Shown here piece by piece: positions 34,841-45,850 of a stretch of 64,000 bases of DNA. The stretch's first letter is position 1. Every line of letters begins with the position of its first letter. The stretch is from JAOUEA01 sp038249195 (GTDB lineage Bacteria > Actinomycetota > UBA4738 > HRBIN12). The stretch covers positions 124,001 to 188,000 of the forward strand of contig JBBRWM010000004.1 in the NCBI GenBank assembly GCA_038249195.1, in the 5' to 3' direction. Under the pieces are notes generated by a model that was not told the origin of the DNA, searched no databases, and was given only the letters and a program-made list of their open reading frames with translations. Made by a program: the position numbers and the translations under genes.

Positions 34841-35288
34841 GGAGACCGTTCCTTCCTCGGATCGCCTCGGATCGCCGGTCACGACCTTCGATCGAAGCAC
34901 GGGCTGAGCAATTGGAGAAGGTGGTTGATTCTGCGCCGCAACGTAGGTCGCGTGCAATCTGCCATCCGGGGGACTTTCGTTAGTCCTTCCGGAGGGCCTC
35001 CCCGGACTTTGGACCTCCCCCGTCTCGGGTTGACGAAGGACCTCGAAAAGGCCACTCCACCAGCTCATCCCCGGCCCCCGAACGTCCGAAGTACCCTGCA
35101 GGACGTTACGAGAGGGAGTCGCGAGATGCACGATCCGTTCGGGGGTTACGAAGGCCCGCGGGTATACTTGCCCCCGATGGGCGCTGCGGCCGGATACCGG
35201 GTGCGGCGCCCGAGGCACCTCGAGGGTAGGACGTGGTCCGTTGATCCCCGAGGGCGGACATGCGGACGAAGGTCCGGAGGACGCTGAC
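34841..35288. other. Divergent intergenic region between receiver gene and clpC
   Basis: About 450 bp without a credible gene. It holds two GGACT-type partial palindromes reminiscent of DosR/DevR boxes (GGGACT at 34970-34975 with AGTCC at 34982-34986; CGGACTTTGGACC at 35003-35015) and a good -10 element at 35163. It probably carries the promoters of both flanking genes. Confidence 0.5.
35163..35168 (+). promoter_or_regulatory. Putative -10 box of clpC
   Basis: TATACT, about 120 nt before the clpC ATG; the -35 region (TTCGGG at about 17-19 bp upstream) is poor. Confidence 0.4.
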
Positions 35289-37784
<2,496 letters not shown>

Positions 37785-37881
37785 TCGGCACGGATCGCCT
37801 CACGGCGGGTCCCGGCTCCACCCCGGTGCTCGGTTCGGGTTCCGACCTCTGTCCTCCGCTGACGGTGTCGTTCGACCCGCC

Positions 37882-38640
37882 TCAGATGCCCCGCAGCTCT
37901 TCCGGCACGAGGTCGGCGAACGTCCACCCGGTCCACAGGTCGGCCGCGATGTCCGCGAGCGGCACCTCGACACCGTGCCGCTCGAAGTAAGGGCCCATCC
38001 GCTCCAGGTCGCGCCGTAGGAAGGCCTCCGCGTGACGGTTCTTGCGCGGATCGACCGCCTGGGGGAGGTCGATCACCGTGAGGTGCCCCTCCCAGATGAG
38101 CACGTTGTACGGGGAGAGGTCGGCGTGCACGACGTCGTTGAACAGCATCAGCTCGACGGCGCGCAGCAGTTGCTCCAACAGGTCCTGGGCTTCCCCGCGA
38201 TCGTGGGGGACGTAGGACCGAAGCTGCGGTGCCGCGACGTCGAGGTCGCCGAGGTAGGACATCAGGATCGCATCGTCGGTGCGCTCGATGGGCACCGGCA
38301 CCGGCACCGGTGCCGTTGCGGCGCTGAGCATCCGAAGGGTTTCCCACTCGCGGTTGACCCAGATGCCGCCCTGCACTTCACGGCCGAACGTGGTCTTCTT
38401 CTCCAGCGCGGAACGGATGCGCCGCTCCTTGATCCACTCGCCGTCGCGGTAGAGGCCGTCGTCGCGGAAGTCCCGCCGGTTCAGCGGGTGGTACGCCTTC
38501 AAGGCCAGGAGATCGTGGCCCGTGGTGCGGCGGTTGGCGCGGCACAGGTGGACCGAAGCCTCCTTGCCGCGCTTGATCGGTCGGATGATCGATTCGATGA
38601 GCCCTTCATCGAGGAAGTGCTCGAACGCTGCATCGTGCAA
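37882..38640 (-). CDS. RIO-type protein kinase
   Basis: 252 residues from TTG 38640, with AAAGGAG 8 nt upstream. Kinase features: IKRGKEASVHL glycine-loop equivalent, LALKAYHPLNRRD with the ATP Lys, catalytic VVHADLSPYNVLI and metal Asp in LTVIDLPQAVDP. The motif set is that of RIO kinases, which in eukaryotes and archaea work in small-subunit ribosome maturation; bacterial members are scattered and mostly uncharacterised. The frame stays open 71 codons upstream but that part is Arg/Ala-rich without kinase similarity. It converges with clpC and diverges from radA. Confidence 0.9.
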   Translation of the reverse strand: MHDAAFEHFLDEGLIESIIRPIKRGKEASVHLCRANRRTTGHDLLALKAYHPLNRRDFRDDGLYRDGEWIKERRIRSALEKKTTFGREVQGGIWVNREWETLRMLSAATAPVPVPVPIERTDDAILMSYLGDLDVAAPQLRSYVPHDRGEAQDLLEQLLRAVELMLFNDVVHADLSPYNVLIWEGHLTVIDLPQAVDPRKNRHAEAFLRRDLERMGPYFERHGVEVPLADIAADLWTGWTFADLVPEELRGI

Positions 38641-38920
38641 CGTGGTGCTCCTTTCGGGTCGTGGGCATGCAGAGACCACGTCCCCGAAGGAGTTCGAACG
38701 ACGCCGGCGGATGGCGGAGTGTTCTACCGCTGGGGCGTGACGGACAGCGAGGGACGCGGCGCGCGCGCGATGTCGAGTACCGAGATGGCGGCCATACCTC
38801 ATCCCTCCTTCCGGTCGTCGTGGCGCACGGAACGCGCGCCTTCTGACGAGCATAGTCGCTCACGACCTGCCCGCAACGCGTCGGGGCTGAGGGCCCCTCC
38901 GGCATGTCACTTACCGACGC

Positions 38921-38926
38921 TAGGGT
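38921..38926 (+). promoter_or_regulatory. Putative -10 box, leaderless radA
   Basis: TAGGGT, 7 nt before the ATG at 38934; excludes the more upstream in-frame ATG at 38904. Confidence 0.45.
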
Positions 38927-38933
38927 CTCGCGT

Positions 38934-40295
38934 ATGGCGAGACCGAGGGTCCAGTTCGCGTGCAGCTCGTGCGAGCAGCCTGCTTCGCAATGGTCGGGGC
39001 GGTGCCCAGGGTGCGGAGCGTGGGGCACCCTGCACGAGCGCGCGCGCTCCGCTCCCGCACGTGGGGCGTCCCCATCGCCATCGGTCCCGCTGATCGGTCT
39101 CGGCGCTGCCCCCGAGGCCGATCAGCGAGTCTCCACGGGGCACGAGGGCATCGACCGGGTGCTGGGCGGCGGTCTGGTGCCGGGATCCGTCGCGCTTCTC
39201 GCCGGCGAGCCGGGGATCGGCAAGTCCACGTTGCTCCTGCAGCTCATCGCCGCGCTCTCCTCGGCGGGTCGGCCCTGCCTCCTGGTCTCCGGCGAGGAGT
39301 CGCGGGGCCAGGTCGCCGCGCGGGCCCGTCGGCTGGGCATCGCGGACGCGTCCATCGCGTTCGGCCCAGGGCGGGATCTCGAGACGGTGCTCGCCACCGC
39401 CCGGGCGACGCGACCCTTCCTGCTGGCGGTCGATTCCATCCAGACGATCCGCGATCCTTCGGGGACCCAAGTTCCGGGCGGCGTCGCCCAGGTCCGCCTC
39501 TGTACGGACGCCCTCCTCGGGCTCGCCAAGAGCGAGGGCATCGCCGTCGTGCTCACCGGCCACGTCACCAAAGAGGGTGACCTGGCCGGTCCCCGCGCGC
39601 TCGAGCACGCGGTGGACGTGGTGCTCGCCTTCGATGGCGATCCCAGGTCCGGTCTCCGCGTGCTCACCGGCGGGAAGAACCGGTTCGGGGCCGAGGGCGA
39701 GTCGACGTGGTTCGAGATGGATGCGCGCGGATTGCGGGAGATCGATCCCACCGACCTGTTGGTGTCGGGCGAGCACCTGCCCGGCGCCGCCACGGCCCTT
39801 CCGCGATCCGGTCGTCGAGCCCTCGCGGTGGAGGTGCAGGCCCTGGTCGGGGCGTGTGAGGGGCCCGCCCGCCGTCAGGTGAGCGGGCTCGACGCCCGAC
39901 GGTTCCAGTTGGTGGCCGCGGTTCTCGAGCGCGCGGCCGGTATCGCCATCGGTCGATGTGAGCTCTTCGGGGCCTCGTCGGGCGGCGTGAAGATGGACGA
40001 CCCCGCCGGGGATCTCGCGGTCGCCGCCGCCCTCGCCTCTGCCGCCACTCAGGCCACGCCGCCGGTCGGCTCAGCGTTCGTTGGTGAGGTGGCTCTCACG
40101 GGTCTCGTTCGGCCGGCGCCCGGAATGGCTCAGCGGCTCGCCGCAGCGCGCGCAGCCGGTTGCTCGACCGTATTTGCCCCCGCCTCCGAGGCCGATATCG
40201 CGCCTGAAGGCGTGAGGCTCGTCCCCGTCCGAACGCTGGTCGACGCGCTCTCCTGGGCCCTCCCACCTGCTGGAACGCGCCGTCGAACGGCCTGA
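38934..40295 (+). CDS. radA: DNA repair protein RadA
   Basis: 453 residues from ATG 38934. N-terminal C4 zinc finger (CSSCEQ and CPGC), RecA-like core with Walker A GEPGIGKS, RadA-specific KNRFG motif, and a C-terminal Lon-protease-like domain (GASSGGVKMDDPAGDLAVAAAL). Helps process recombination intermediates as a branch-migration helicase-like ATPase. In many relatives disA follows; here carD is next. Confidence 0.96.
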   Translation: MARPRVQFACSSCEQPASQWSGRCPGCGAWGTLHERARSAPARGASPSPSVPLIGLGAAPEADQRVSTGHEGIDRVLGGGLVPGSVALLAGEPGIGKSTLLLQLIAALSSAGRPCLLVSGEESRGQVAARARRLGIADASIAFGPGRDLETVLATARATRPFLLAVDSIQTIRDPSGTQVPGGVAQVRLCTDALLGLAKSEGIAVVLTGHVTKEGDLAGPRALEHAVDVVLAFDGDPRSGLRVLTGGKNRFGAEGESTWFEMDARGLREIDPTDLLVSGEHLPGAATALPRSGRRALAVEVQALVGACEGPARRQVSGLDARRFQLVAAVLERAAGIAIGRCELFGASSGGVKMDDPAGDLAVAAALASAATQATPPVGSAFVGEVALTGLVRPAPGMAQRLAAARAAGCSTVFAPASEADIAPEGVRLVPVRTLVDALSWALPPAGTRRRTA

Positions 40296-40367
40296 CGGAC
40301 GCCATGGGACCTAGTTCGGATGAGCCATGTCCGTGAGAGGATTAGCCCTCTGACCTGCGGTTTTGGG

Positions 40368-40397
40368 TTGCGCCGCAAGGCGGGTCCGTGCTAGCCT
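40368..40397 (+). promoter_or_regulatory. Putative carD promoter
   Basis: TTGCGC at 40368-40373 and TAGCCT at 40392-40397 with an 18-bp spacer; followed by GGGAGGT just before the carD GTG. Confidence 0.4.
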
Positions 40398-40449
40398 CGT
40401 AAGGAGCGCATCTCCGTCGGCGCACCCCGCAGGTCTCCAGGGAGGTCCC

Positions 40450-40959
40450 GTGTTCCGCAAGGGCGATACCGTCGTGCATCCCGAACATGGTGCTGCCGTC
40501 ATCGAAGAGCTCCGCGAGAAGGAATTCCTGGGCGAGAAGCGCACGTACCTGGTCTTACGGGTCGCCTACGGGGACCTCACGCTCATGATCCCCACGGACT
40601 CCACGGATCAGGTCGGGCTGCGCTCGGTCGTGAGCAAGGCCGAGGTCAAGAAGGTGCTCAAGGTGCTGACGGAGGAAGAGTCCTCCATGGCCGCCAACTG
40701 GTCGCGCCGCTTCAAGAACAACATGGAGAAGCTGCATTCGGGCGACCCGTACCAGGTGGCCGAGGTTCTGCGGAACCTCTCGATCCGCGATCGCGAGAAG
40801 GGGCTGTCGGCCGGCGAGAAGCGCATGATCACCAAGGCGCGCCAGATCTTGATCTCGGAGCTTTCCCACGCCACCGGCAAGTCCGAGGAGGACGCCGAAC
40901 TCATGATCGATGAGGTCCTCGATGACGCGCATGGCGCCAAGGTCGTGGCCGAGGCCTAG
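40450..40959 (+). CDS. carD: CarD-family transcription regulator
   Basis: 169 residues from GTG 40450. N-terminal RNA-polymerase-interacting domain (FRKGDTVVHPEHGAAVIEEL) and a C-terminal helical DNA-contacting domain including SMAANWSRRFKNN, with the conserved Trp. It binds the RNA polymerase beta lobe and stabilises open complexes at promoters, including those of rRNA. Length and motifs match mycobacterial CarD closely. Confidence 0.96.
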   Translation: MFRKGDTVVHPEHGAAVIEELREKEFLGEKRTYLVLRVAYGDLTLMIPTDSTDQVGLRSVVSKAEVKKVLKVLTEEESSMAANWSRRFKNNMEKLHSGDPYQVAEVLRNLSIRDREKGLSAGEKRMITKARQILISELSHATGKSEEDAELMIDEVLDDAHGAKVVAEA

Positions 40960-41105
40960 GCCGGCGGCGCCCTTCCCTTCCCTTGCTTCGGTTCTGAGGA
41001 CGCCCTCAGGGTCCCGCTGGCGTGCGCCGATGACCCATCCGTAGGGGTTGCCGCGTTCCGAGAGAACGTGGCCGCCCCGGTACTCGTCGGAAGGGTGAGC
41101 CGGGG

Positions 41106-42185
41106 ATGAGCGAGCGGGAACGCCGCGCGGGCGCGATACGTGGCCGCCTGGTCGAGGGCGTGCGCTTGATCTTCATCGCCCTACTCGCGACCGCCGGCTA
41201 CCAGATCGGCGCTTCCTACGCGGCTGAAAGCACGAGCCGGGCGCTGATGTTCATCTTCCTCGGGGCCGCCATCGGCTTCGTGATCGGCGGTGTGGTGGGC
41301 CGACTCACCCTGCGGGCGGTCAGCGGCATGGAGAAGGAACTTCGCCGCAAACCGGCTCCGCAGCTTGCGGGGGGGGTCGTCGGGCTCGTGATCGGCTTGA
41401 TCATCGGCGTGTTGATGATGATCCCTCTGCTGTTCGTGCCCCCCGGCTTCGCCTGGCCCGCGATCGTCTTCTTGTACCTGGTCCTCGGCTCGCTGGGATT
41501 CCGCCTGGGCGAGGCCCGCTACGAAGATATCTTCGCCTTGGTGGGCATGAAGCCGCAGGCGTCCGCGGCTTCGGCACGCGGCGACCTGCATGTGCTCGAC
41601 ACGAGCGCCCTGATCGACGGCCGGGTGGCCGACCTGGTGGCCACGGGCTTCGTGAGCGGCACCATCTTGCTGCACGACGGCGTCCTGCGCGAGCTCCAGG
41701 CGATCAGCGATTCGTCCGACCCCCGGCGCCGGACGCGGGGCCGGCGCGGCCTCGACGTTCTAGTGGAACTGCAGAAGGCCCCCACCGTGCAGTTCCAGCT
41801 GATCGAGGAGAACGGCGTCATCGACGTGGATGCGGCATTGGTGCGGCTCGCGCGCGAACGCGGCGCCTCGTTGATCACCGTCGATCACAACCTCGCGAAG
41901 ATCGCCGAGGCGCTCCGTGTTCCCGTGGCCCAGATCAACGCGCTCGCGTCGAAGTTCCGGGTGCCGTACACGGCCGGGGATGAGATCACCGTCCGCCTCG
42001 TCAAGGAAGGGCGGGAGCACGGGCAGGGCGTGGGCTACATGGAGGACGGCACCATGGTGGTTGTGGAGCGCGCCGACCAGCACATCGGCACCTCGGTTGA
42101 GATCCGGGTCACGAACGTGATCCAGACCACGACCGGCCGGATGGTGTTCGCCGCCCTCGCGGCCGAGGCCGCCGTCGAGGCCTGA
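41106..42185 (+). CDS. Membrane PIN-TRAM domain protein (YacL-like)
   Basis: 359 residues. Four membrane spans (about 20-140), then a PIN nuclease-like domain with acidic residues in LHVLDTSALIDGR, LRELQ and SLITVDHNLAKIA, and a C-terminal TRAM domain (about 290-350, GEEITVRLVKEG-like). The family is found near carD and ispD in many Gram-positive genomes. Probably a membrane-tethered RNase or RNA-binding protein; the substrate is unknown. Confidence 0.92.
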   Translation: MSERERRAGAIRGRLVEGVRLIFIALLATAGYQIGASYAAESTSRALMFIFLGAAIGFVIGGVVGRLTLRAVSGMEKELRRKPAPQLAGGVVGLVIGLIIGVLMMIPLLFVPPGFAWPAIVFLYLVLGSLGFRLGEARYEDIFALVGMKPQASAASARGDLHVLDTSALIDGRVADLVATGFVSGTILLHDGVLRELQAISDSSDPRRRTRGRRGLDVLVELQKAPTVQFQLIEENGVIDVDAALVRLARERGASLITVDHNLAKIAEALRVPVAQINALASKFRVPYTAGDEITVRLVKEGREHGQGVGYMEDGTMVVVERADQHIGTSVEIRVTNVIQTTTGRMVFAALAAEAAVEA

Positions 42186-42212
42186 CGCGTCACCTGCCGA
42201 GCGGCCGTCTGC

Positions 42213-42218
42213 CATGCT
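42213..42218 (+). promoter_or_regulatory. Putative -10 box, leaderless ispD
   Basis: CATGCT, 6 nt before the ATG at 42225. First base is non-consensus. Confidence 0.3.
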
Positions 42219-42224
42219 TGGGCC

Positions 42225-42920
42225 ATGGCACCCGCATCTCGATCGGCAGCGATCATCCTGGCGGCCGGCGCCGGGCGCCGGCTGGGGGCCGACGATCCGA
42301 AGGCGTTCGTGACGATCGGCGATCGGCCCGTGCTGGCCGTGGCCGCCGCCGCCGCGGCCATCTCCGACGCGGTCACCGAACTCGTCGTGACGGCGCCACC
42401 CGGCCTGGAGCATCGCGCGGCGGGCTGCGTGGAGTTCTTGGGGAAGCCGGTCGTGGTGGTCCCGGGTGGCGAAACGCGGCAAGCCTCGGTCCGCGCCGCC
42501 CTGGCCGCGCTCGATGAGGCGATCGACGTGGTGGCTGTGCACGACGCGGCGCGCCCCTTCGCCCCACCCGACCTGTTCACGGCCGTGATCCGGGCCGTGC
42601 GCGCCGGCGCCGCGGGCGCGATCCCGGTGATCCCGGTTGCCGACACCGTCAAGCGCGTGCACGACGGGGTAGTCGTGACGACGGTCGACCGCGAGGAGCT
42701 CGTGCTCGCGCAAACGCCGCAGGCCTTCCGTGCAGATCTGCTGCGAGAGGCGCATCAGCAGGCGGAGGCCTCGGGTCTCGGGGTGACCGATGACGCCTCG
42801 CTGTTGGAACTGGCCGGCGGGACCGTGCGCGCCGTCCCGGGCGACCCGCAGAACTTCAAGATCACCACGCTCCTGGATCTCGCGCATGCCGAAACCCGGA
42901 TCGGTGGCGCCCGTGGGTGA
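42225..42920 (+). CDS. ispD: 2-C-methyl-D-erythritol 4-phosphate cytidylyltransferase
   Basis: 231 residues. Nucleotide-binding ILAAGAGRRLGADDPKAF, the substrate segment VAVHDAARPF, PVADTVKR, and the late TDDASLLE. Third step of the MEP isoprenoid pathway. Its stop lies within the start region of ispF, so translation is coupled. Confidence 0.96.
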   Translation: MAPASRSAAIILAAGAGRRLGADDPKAFVTIGDRPVLAVAAAAAAISDAVTELVVTAPPGLEHRAAGCVEFLGKPVVVVPGGETRQASVRAALAALDEAIDVVAVHDAARPFAPPDLFTAVIRAVRAGAAGAIPVIPVADTVKRVHDGVVVTTVDREELVLAQTPQAFRADLLREAHQQAEASGLGVTDDASLLELAGGTVRAVPGDPQNFKITTLLDLAHAETRIGGARG

Positions 42921-43386
42921 GGCCCCGCGCGTGGGGCTGGGGTTCGATGTTCACCCGTGGGACGCCGAACGGCCGCTGTGGCTCGGAGGGCTTCGGTTCG
43001 ACGGCGAAGAGGGCCTCGCCGGGCACTCGGACGGGGACGCCGTGTGTCACGCTCTCGCGGACGCGATCTTGGGCGCGGCCACGCTGGGCGACGTCGGTGA
43101 GCACTTCCCCGATACGGATCCGGCCGCGGAGGGGATCTCGGGCTCGGATATGCTCGCGAGGGTTGTGGATGTCGCCGGGGCGGCCGGTTTGGCACCGTCG
43201 TCATGCGACGTCACGGTGATCGCGGATCGTCCCATGATCGGGCCAAGGCGAACCGCGATGCGAGAGCGGTTGGGTGGTGTGCTGGGCCTGCCGGTGGAGC
43301 GTGTCTCCGTGAAGGCGACGAGGCCGGAGGGACTTGGCCTGTCGGGCGACGGCGTGGGATGCATGGCCGTCGTCGTCCTGACGTGA
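42913..43386 (+). CDS. ispF: 2-C-methyl-D-erythritol 2,4-cyclodiphosphate synthase
   Basis: 157 residues from GTG 42913, matching the usual IspF length. Zinc ligands in GFDVHPW and GHSDGDAVCHALADA, conserved GEHFPDTDP, and the late KATRPEGLG. Forms the cyclodiphosphate intermediate after IspD and IspE. Overlaps ispD by 8 bp and rlmB by 4 bp. An in-frame ATG at 42886 is possible but would add residues not usual for the family. Confidence 0.96.
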   Translation: MGEAPRVGLGFDVHPWDAERPLWLGGLRFDGEEGLAGHSDGDAVCHALADAILGAATLGDVGEHFPDTDPAAEGISGSDMLARVVDVAGAAGLAPSSCDVTVIADRPMIGPRRTAMRERLGGVLGLPVERVSVKATRPEGLGLSGDGVGCMAVVVLT

Positions 43387-44207
43387 CGCCGGACCGTTCG
43401 AGGCCCCGCCGGCCCACCTCGCACCGAACCGATGCGGGCACGGTGGGCGGGCGACGTGCCGTCACCGAGGCGATCCGCGCAGGCGCCGCGAAGGAGGTGC
43501 TGATGACGGAGCCGGCGAAGACCACGCAGGGCTCGCGAGCGCTCCTGCAGGCCGCCGCGGCGGCCCAGGTTCCCGTGCGCGTCGTCGGGCGGGAGCGGCT
43601 CGACGCCCTCGCGGACGATCATCAGGGCGTCGTGGCTCGCCTCCGCGCCGCCGCCGCCGTGGCGGCCGCGCGCGAACTGACGGAACGCGACCTCGCGGGG
43701 TTCCCCTTCGGCCCCGATGCGATCGTCGTGATCCTCGATGGGGTGACGGACCCCCAGAACCTCGGCGCCGCCGGGCGCTCGGCCGAGGCCGCCGGTGCCG
43801 CCATGCTCGTGACGCGGACCCGCCGCGCCGCGGGTGTCACCGACGCCGCCGTGCGCGCATCGGCCGGCGCCCTGATGCACCTGCCTCACGCGAGGGTCGC
43901 GAACATCCCGCGCGCGATCGAGCGCCTCCAGGCGTCCGGGTTCTGGGTGGTGGGGCTCGACGCGGATGCGGTCGACACGATCTACGCGGCGTCCTGCCCC
44001 GACGGCCGCGTGGCCGTGGTGATCGGCAGCGAAGACGAGGGAATGGCGCGACTCACCCGAGAACGCTGTGACGCCCTCGTCTCGCTTCCGGTCCAGGGAC
44101 GCGTCGCGTCGCTGAATGCCGCGGCCTCGCTCGCCGCTACCCTCTACGGATTCGTCCTGGCCTCGCCCGGCCGGGCCGGGCGCCTTCGCGCCAGGGAGCC
44201 GGAGTAA
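43383..44207 (+). CDS. rlmB: TrmH/SpoU-family 23S rRNA (guanosine-2'-O) methyltransferase
   Basis: 274 residues from GTG 43383 (GTGA overlap with ispF). N-terminal substrate-binding domain, then the SPOUT knot motifs ILDGVTDPQNLGAAGRSAEAAGA, VIGSEDEGMARLTRERCD and LPVQGRVASLNAAASLAATL. Likely methylates rRNA; the exact nucleotide is inferred from similarity to RlmB. cysS, which usually sits between ispF and this gene, is absent. Confidence 0.92.
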   Translation: MTPDRSRPRRPTSHRTDAGTVGGRRAVTEAIRAGAAKEVLMTEPAKTTQGSRALLQAAAAAQVPVRVVGRERLDALADDHQGVVARLRAAAAVAAARELTERDLAGFPFGPDAIVVILDGVTDPQNLGAAGRSAEAAGAAMLVTRTRRAAGVTDAAVRASAGALMHLPHARVANIPRAIERLQASGFWVVGLDADAVDTIYAASCPDGRVAVVIGSEDEGMARLTRERCDALVSLPVQGRVASLNAAASLAATLYGFVLASPGRAGRLRAREPE

Positions 44208-44210
44208 ACT
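44205..44210 (+). promoter_or_regulatory. Putative -10 box of tRNA-Thr
   Basis: TAAACT, 7 nt before the mature tRNA 5' end, and containing the TAA stop of the preceding gene. Confidence 0.4.
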
Positions 44211-44217
44211 CGCCGCG

Positions 44218-44291
44218 GCCGGCGTGGCGCAGTCTGGTAGCGCAAGCGATTTGTAATCGCTAGGTCGTCGGTTCGAATCCGACCGCCGGCT
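44218..44291 (+). tRNA. tRNA-Thr (anticodon TGT)
   Basis: Acceptor GCCGGCG/CGCCGGC, anticodon stem AGCGA/TCGCT with loop TTTGTAA (anticodon TGT, codon ACA), T stem GTCGG/CCGAC with TTCGAAT loop. CCA not encoded. Directly followed by the variable hydrolase-cyclase region. Confidence 0.95.
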
Positions 44292-44300
44292 CCGTGTAGT

Positions 44301-44336
44301 CATCGGGTGGATGTCCTCGATGACGACCGGAACCAC
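44301..44336 (+). repeat. Direct repeat copy 1 (10 bp after tRNA-Thr)
   Basis: CATCGGGTGGATGTCCTCGA, then GACGACCGGAACC, is matched at 46446-46480 with one substitution in the first 20 bp and a small length change in the middle. The pair flanks the hydrolase-cyclase gene and its decayed copy. Confidence 0.6.
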
Positions 44337-44373
44337 ATGTCGAAGAGGTCGGACTCGTCCGGATCCCAACGGC

Positions 44374-45732
44374 TCAGGCCGTCTCGCTCACCACCCCGTA
44401 CAGGTGCCAGCGGTCGGGGACACCCTTGAGCTCATGCTCCCCGGCGTCGTCGAACGCGAGGCCTGAGCCGGCGACGAGATTCTTGACCGTCGAGGAAACG
44501 AGGACCTGCGAGGGCTCCGCGAGCCCTGCGACGCGAGCACCGACATGTACCGCCAAGCCTTGCACGTCTTCGTCGGCAAGCTCGACCTCGCCCGTGTGGC
44601 ATCCGGCGCGCACTTCGAGTCCGAGGTCACGAACGCAGCGGACGATCGCTTGTGCGCATCGCACCGCGCGCGCCGGTCCATCGAAGGTGGCCAAGAGCCC
44701 GTCGCCGGTTGTGTGGACATAGGTGCCTCGGTAGCGTTCGATCTCGGACTTCGCTCGGCTCGTATGCGCGGCCAGGACCTCCTTCCACGCAGCGTCGCCG
44801 ATGGCAGCAGCCCGCTCGGTCGATCCGACGATATCGGTGAACAAGACCGTCAGGAGGATCCGATCGGGCGGTCGAGCGGCGGGACGTCCCGTGACGAACG
44901 CCTCGATCGCATCGGCCACAGCGTCGACGGGACCGAGGTACTCAGGCGTGTCGTGCCCGGGAAGCTCGATGAGCGTTCCAGCCGGCACCCGATCGGCGAC
45001 GTACCGAGAGACACCGAAGGACTCGCCCGGGTCATCCGCCCGATGAAGGACGAGCGTGGGGACGCGGATCGTCGACAGGATCGGTCGGATGTCGGTGGCC
45101 CTGTACAAGGACATCAGGGCGGCAGCACCCGTTGGGCTCGCAGCCATCTGGGTCAGCTGCAGCCCCCAGTCGAACGCATGCTCATCCCCCAGGACACTGG
45201 GGGCGGACTCGACCAGGTTCTTCCTGAACCACTCGCGGGTTCCCCAGCCGATCGCGACGCCATCGATGTACTTGTCCCACTCCTCGTCGGTCCAGCCGAA
45301 CGGGTAGTCCTCGGTGGCAAGGCCACCGGGATTCATCGCGTACAGGATCAGCGCACGGGTCCGCTCGGGATGGGAGGCCGCGAACAGCGCCGCCTGATGG
45401 CCGCCTTCCTGGAAACCCGCGATCACGGCGTCCGTCGATCCCACCTCGTTCAACACGGCGGTGAGATCCTCCACGAGCACCTCGAGCGAGGGGAGGTCGC
45501 CCGGTGAGAATCGATCCGACAGTCCGACTCCTCGCCGGTCCACCACGATGAGTCGAGCGAACGACGCGATCCGACGCAAGAGATGTGCCCAGGGTGGGTA
45601 ATGCCACATCCACACGAGATGGGAAACGAATCCCTCGAGGTACACGAGGTCCACAGGACCGTCGCCGACGACCTGATAGGCGATGATGGCCCCATCCGTA
45701 GCCTTCGCGTATCGAACTTCAGGAACCTTCAC
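44374..45732 (-). CDS. Alpha/beta hydrolase-class III adenylate cyclase fusion
   Basis: 452 residues from GTG 45732, with GAAGGA upstream. Residues 1-275 form an alpha/beta-hydrolase fold (VDLVYLEGFVSHLVW start, IVVDRRGVGLSD, LVLHRADDPGE, PGHDTPEYLG); the elbow reads AGFQEGGHQ, so Ser is replaced by Gln and ordinary hydrolysis is doubtful. Residues 290-452 are a cyclase domain: metal Asp in LFTDIVGSTERA and TTGDGLLATF, and the DVQGLAVHVGARVA segment. The usual substrate Lys before TTGDG is His here. The layout recalls actinobacterial fusions such as mycobacterial Rv1900c, where the hydrolase-like part may sense a ligand. A broken paralogue lies 118 bp upstream. Confidence 0.93.
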   Translation of the reverse strand: MKVPEVRYAKATDGAIIAYQVVGDGPVDLVYLEGFVSHLVWMWHYPPWAHLLRRIASFARLIVVDRRGVGLSDRFSPGDLPSLEVLVEDLTAVLNEVGSTDAVIAGFQEGGHQAALFAASHPERTRALILYAMNPGGLATEDYPFGWTDEEWDKYIDGVAIGWGTREWFRKNLVESAPSVLGDEHAFDWGLQLTQMAASPTGAAALMSLYRATDIRPILSTIRVPTLVLHRADDPGESFGVSRYVADRVPAGTLIELPGHDTPEYLGPVDAVADAIEAFVTGRPAARPPDRILLTVLFTDIVGSTERAAAIGDAAWKEVLAAHTSRAKSEIERYRGTYVHTTGDGLLATFDGPARAVRCAQAIVRCVRDLGLEVRAGCHTGEVELADEDVQGLAVHVGARVAGLAEPSQVLVSSTVKNLVAGSGLAFDDAGEHELKGVPDRWHLYGVVSETA

Positions 45733-45850
45733 CCTCGAATCCTTCCCCTAGGAGGGTCGCGCTGCAACCGAGCTCCCCACCATCTGCGACCCGTAGAGTT
45801 GAGAGATCAGGGTCGAGTCGCAACCAGACCGTATGTCACAAGGATGATGG

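Noticed and set aside
37804..37882. GGCGGGTC/GACCCGCC inverted pair after clpC as terminator
   Set aside because: The loop would be about 60 nt with no T-run, so it is too weak to call.
43047..44369. Minus-strand open frame of 440 codons opposite ispF/rlmB and the tRNA
   Set aside because: Runs through a tRNA and two conserved genes; no domain seen.
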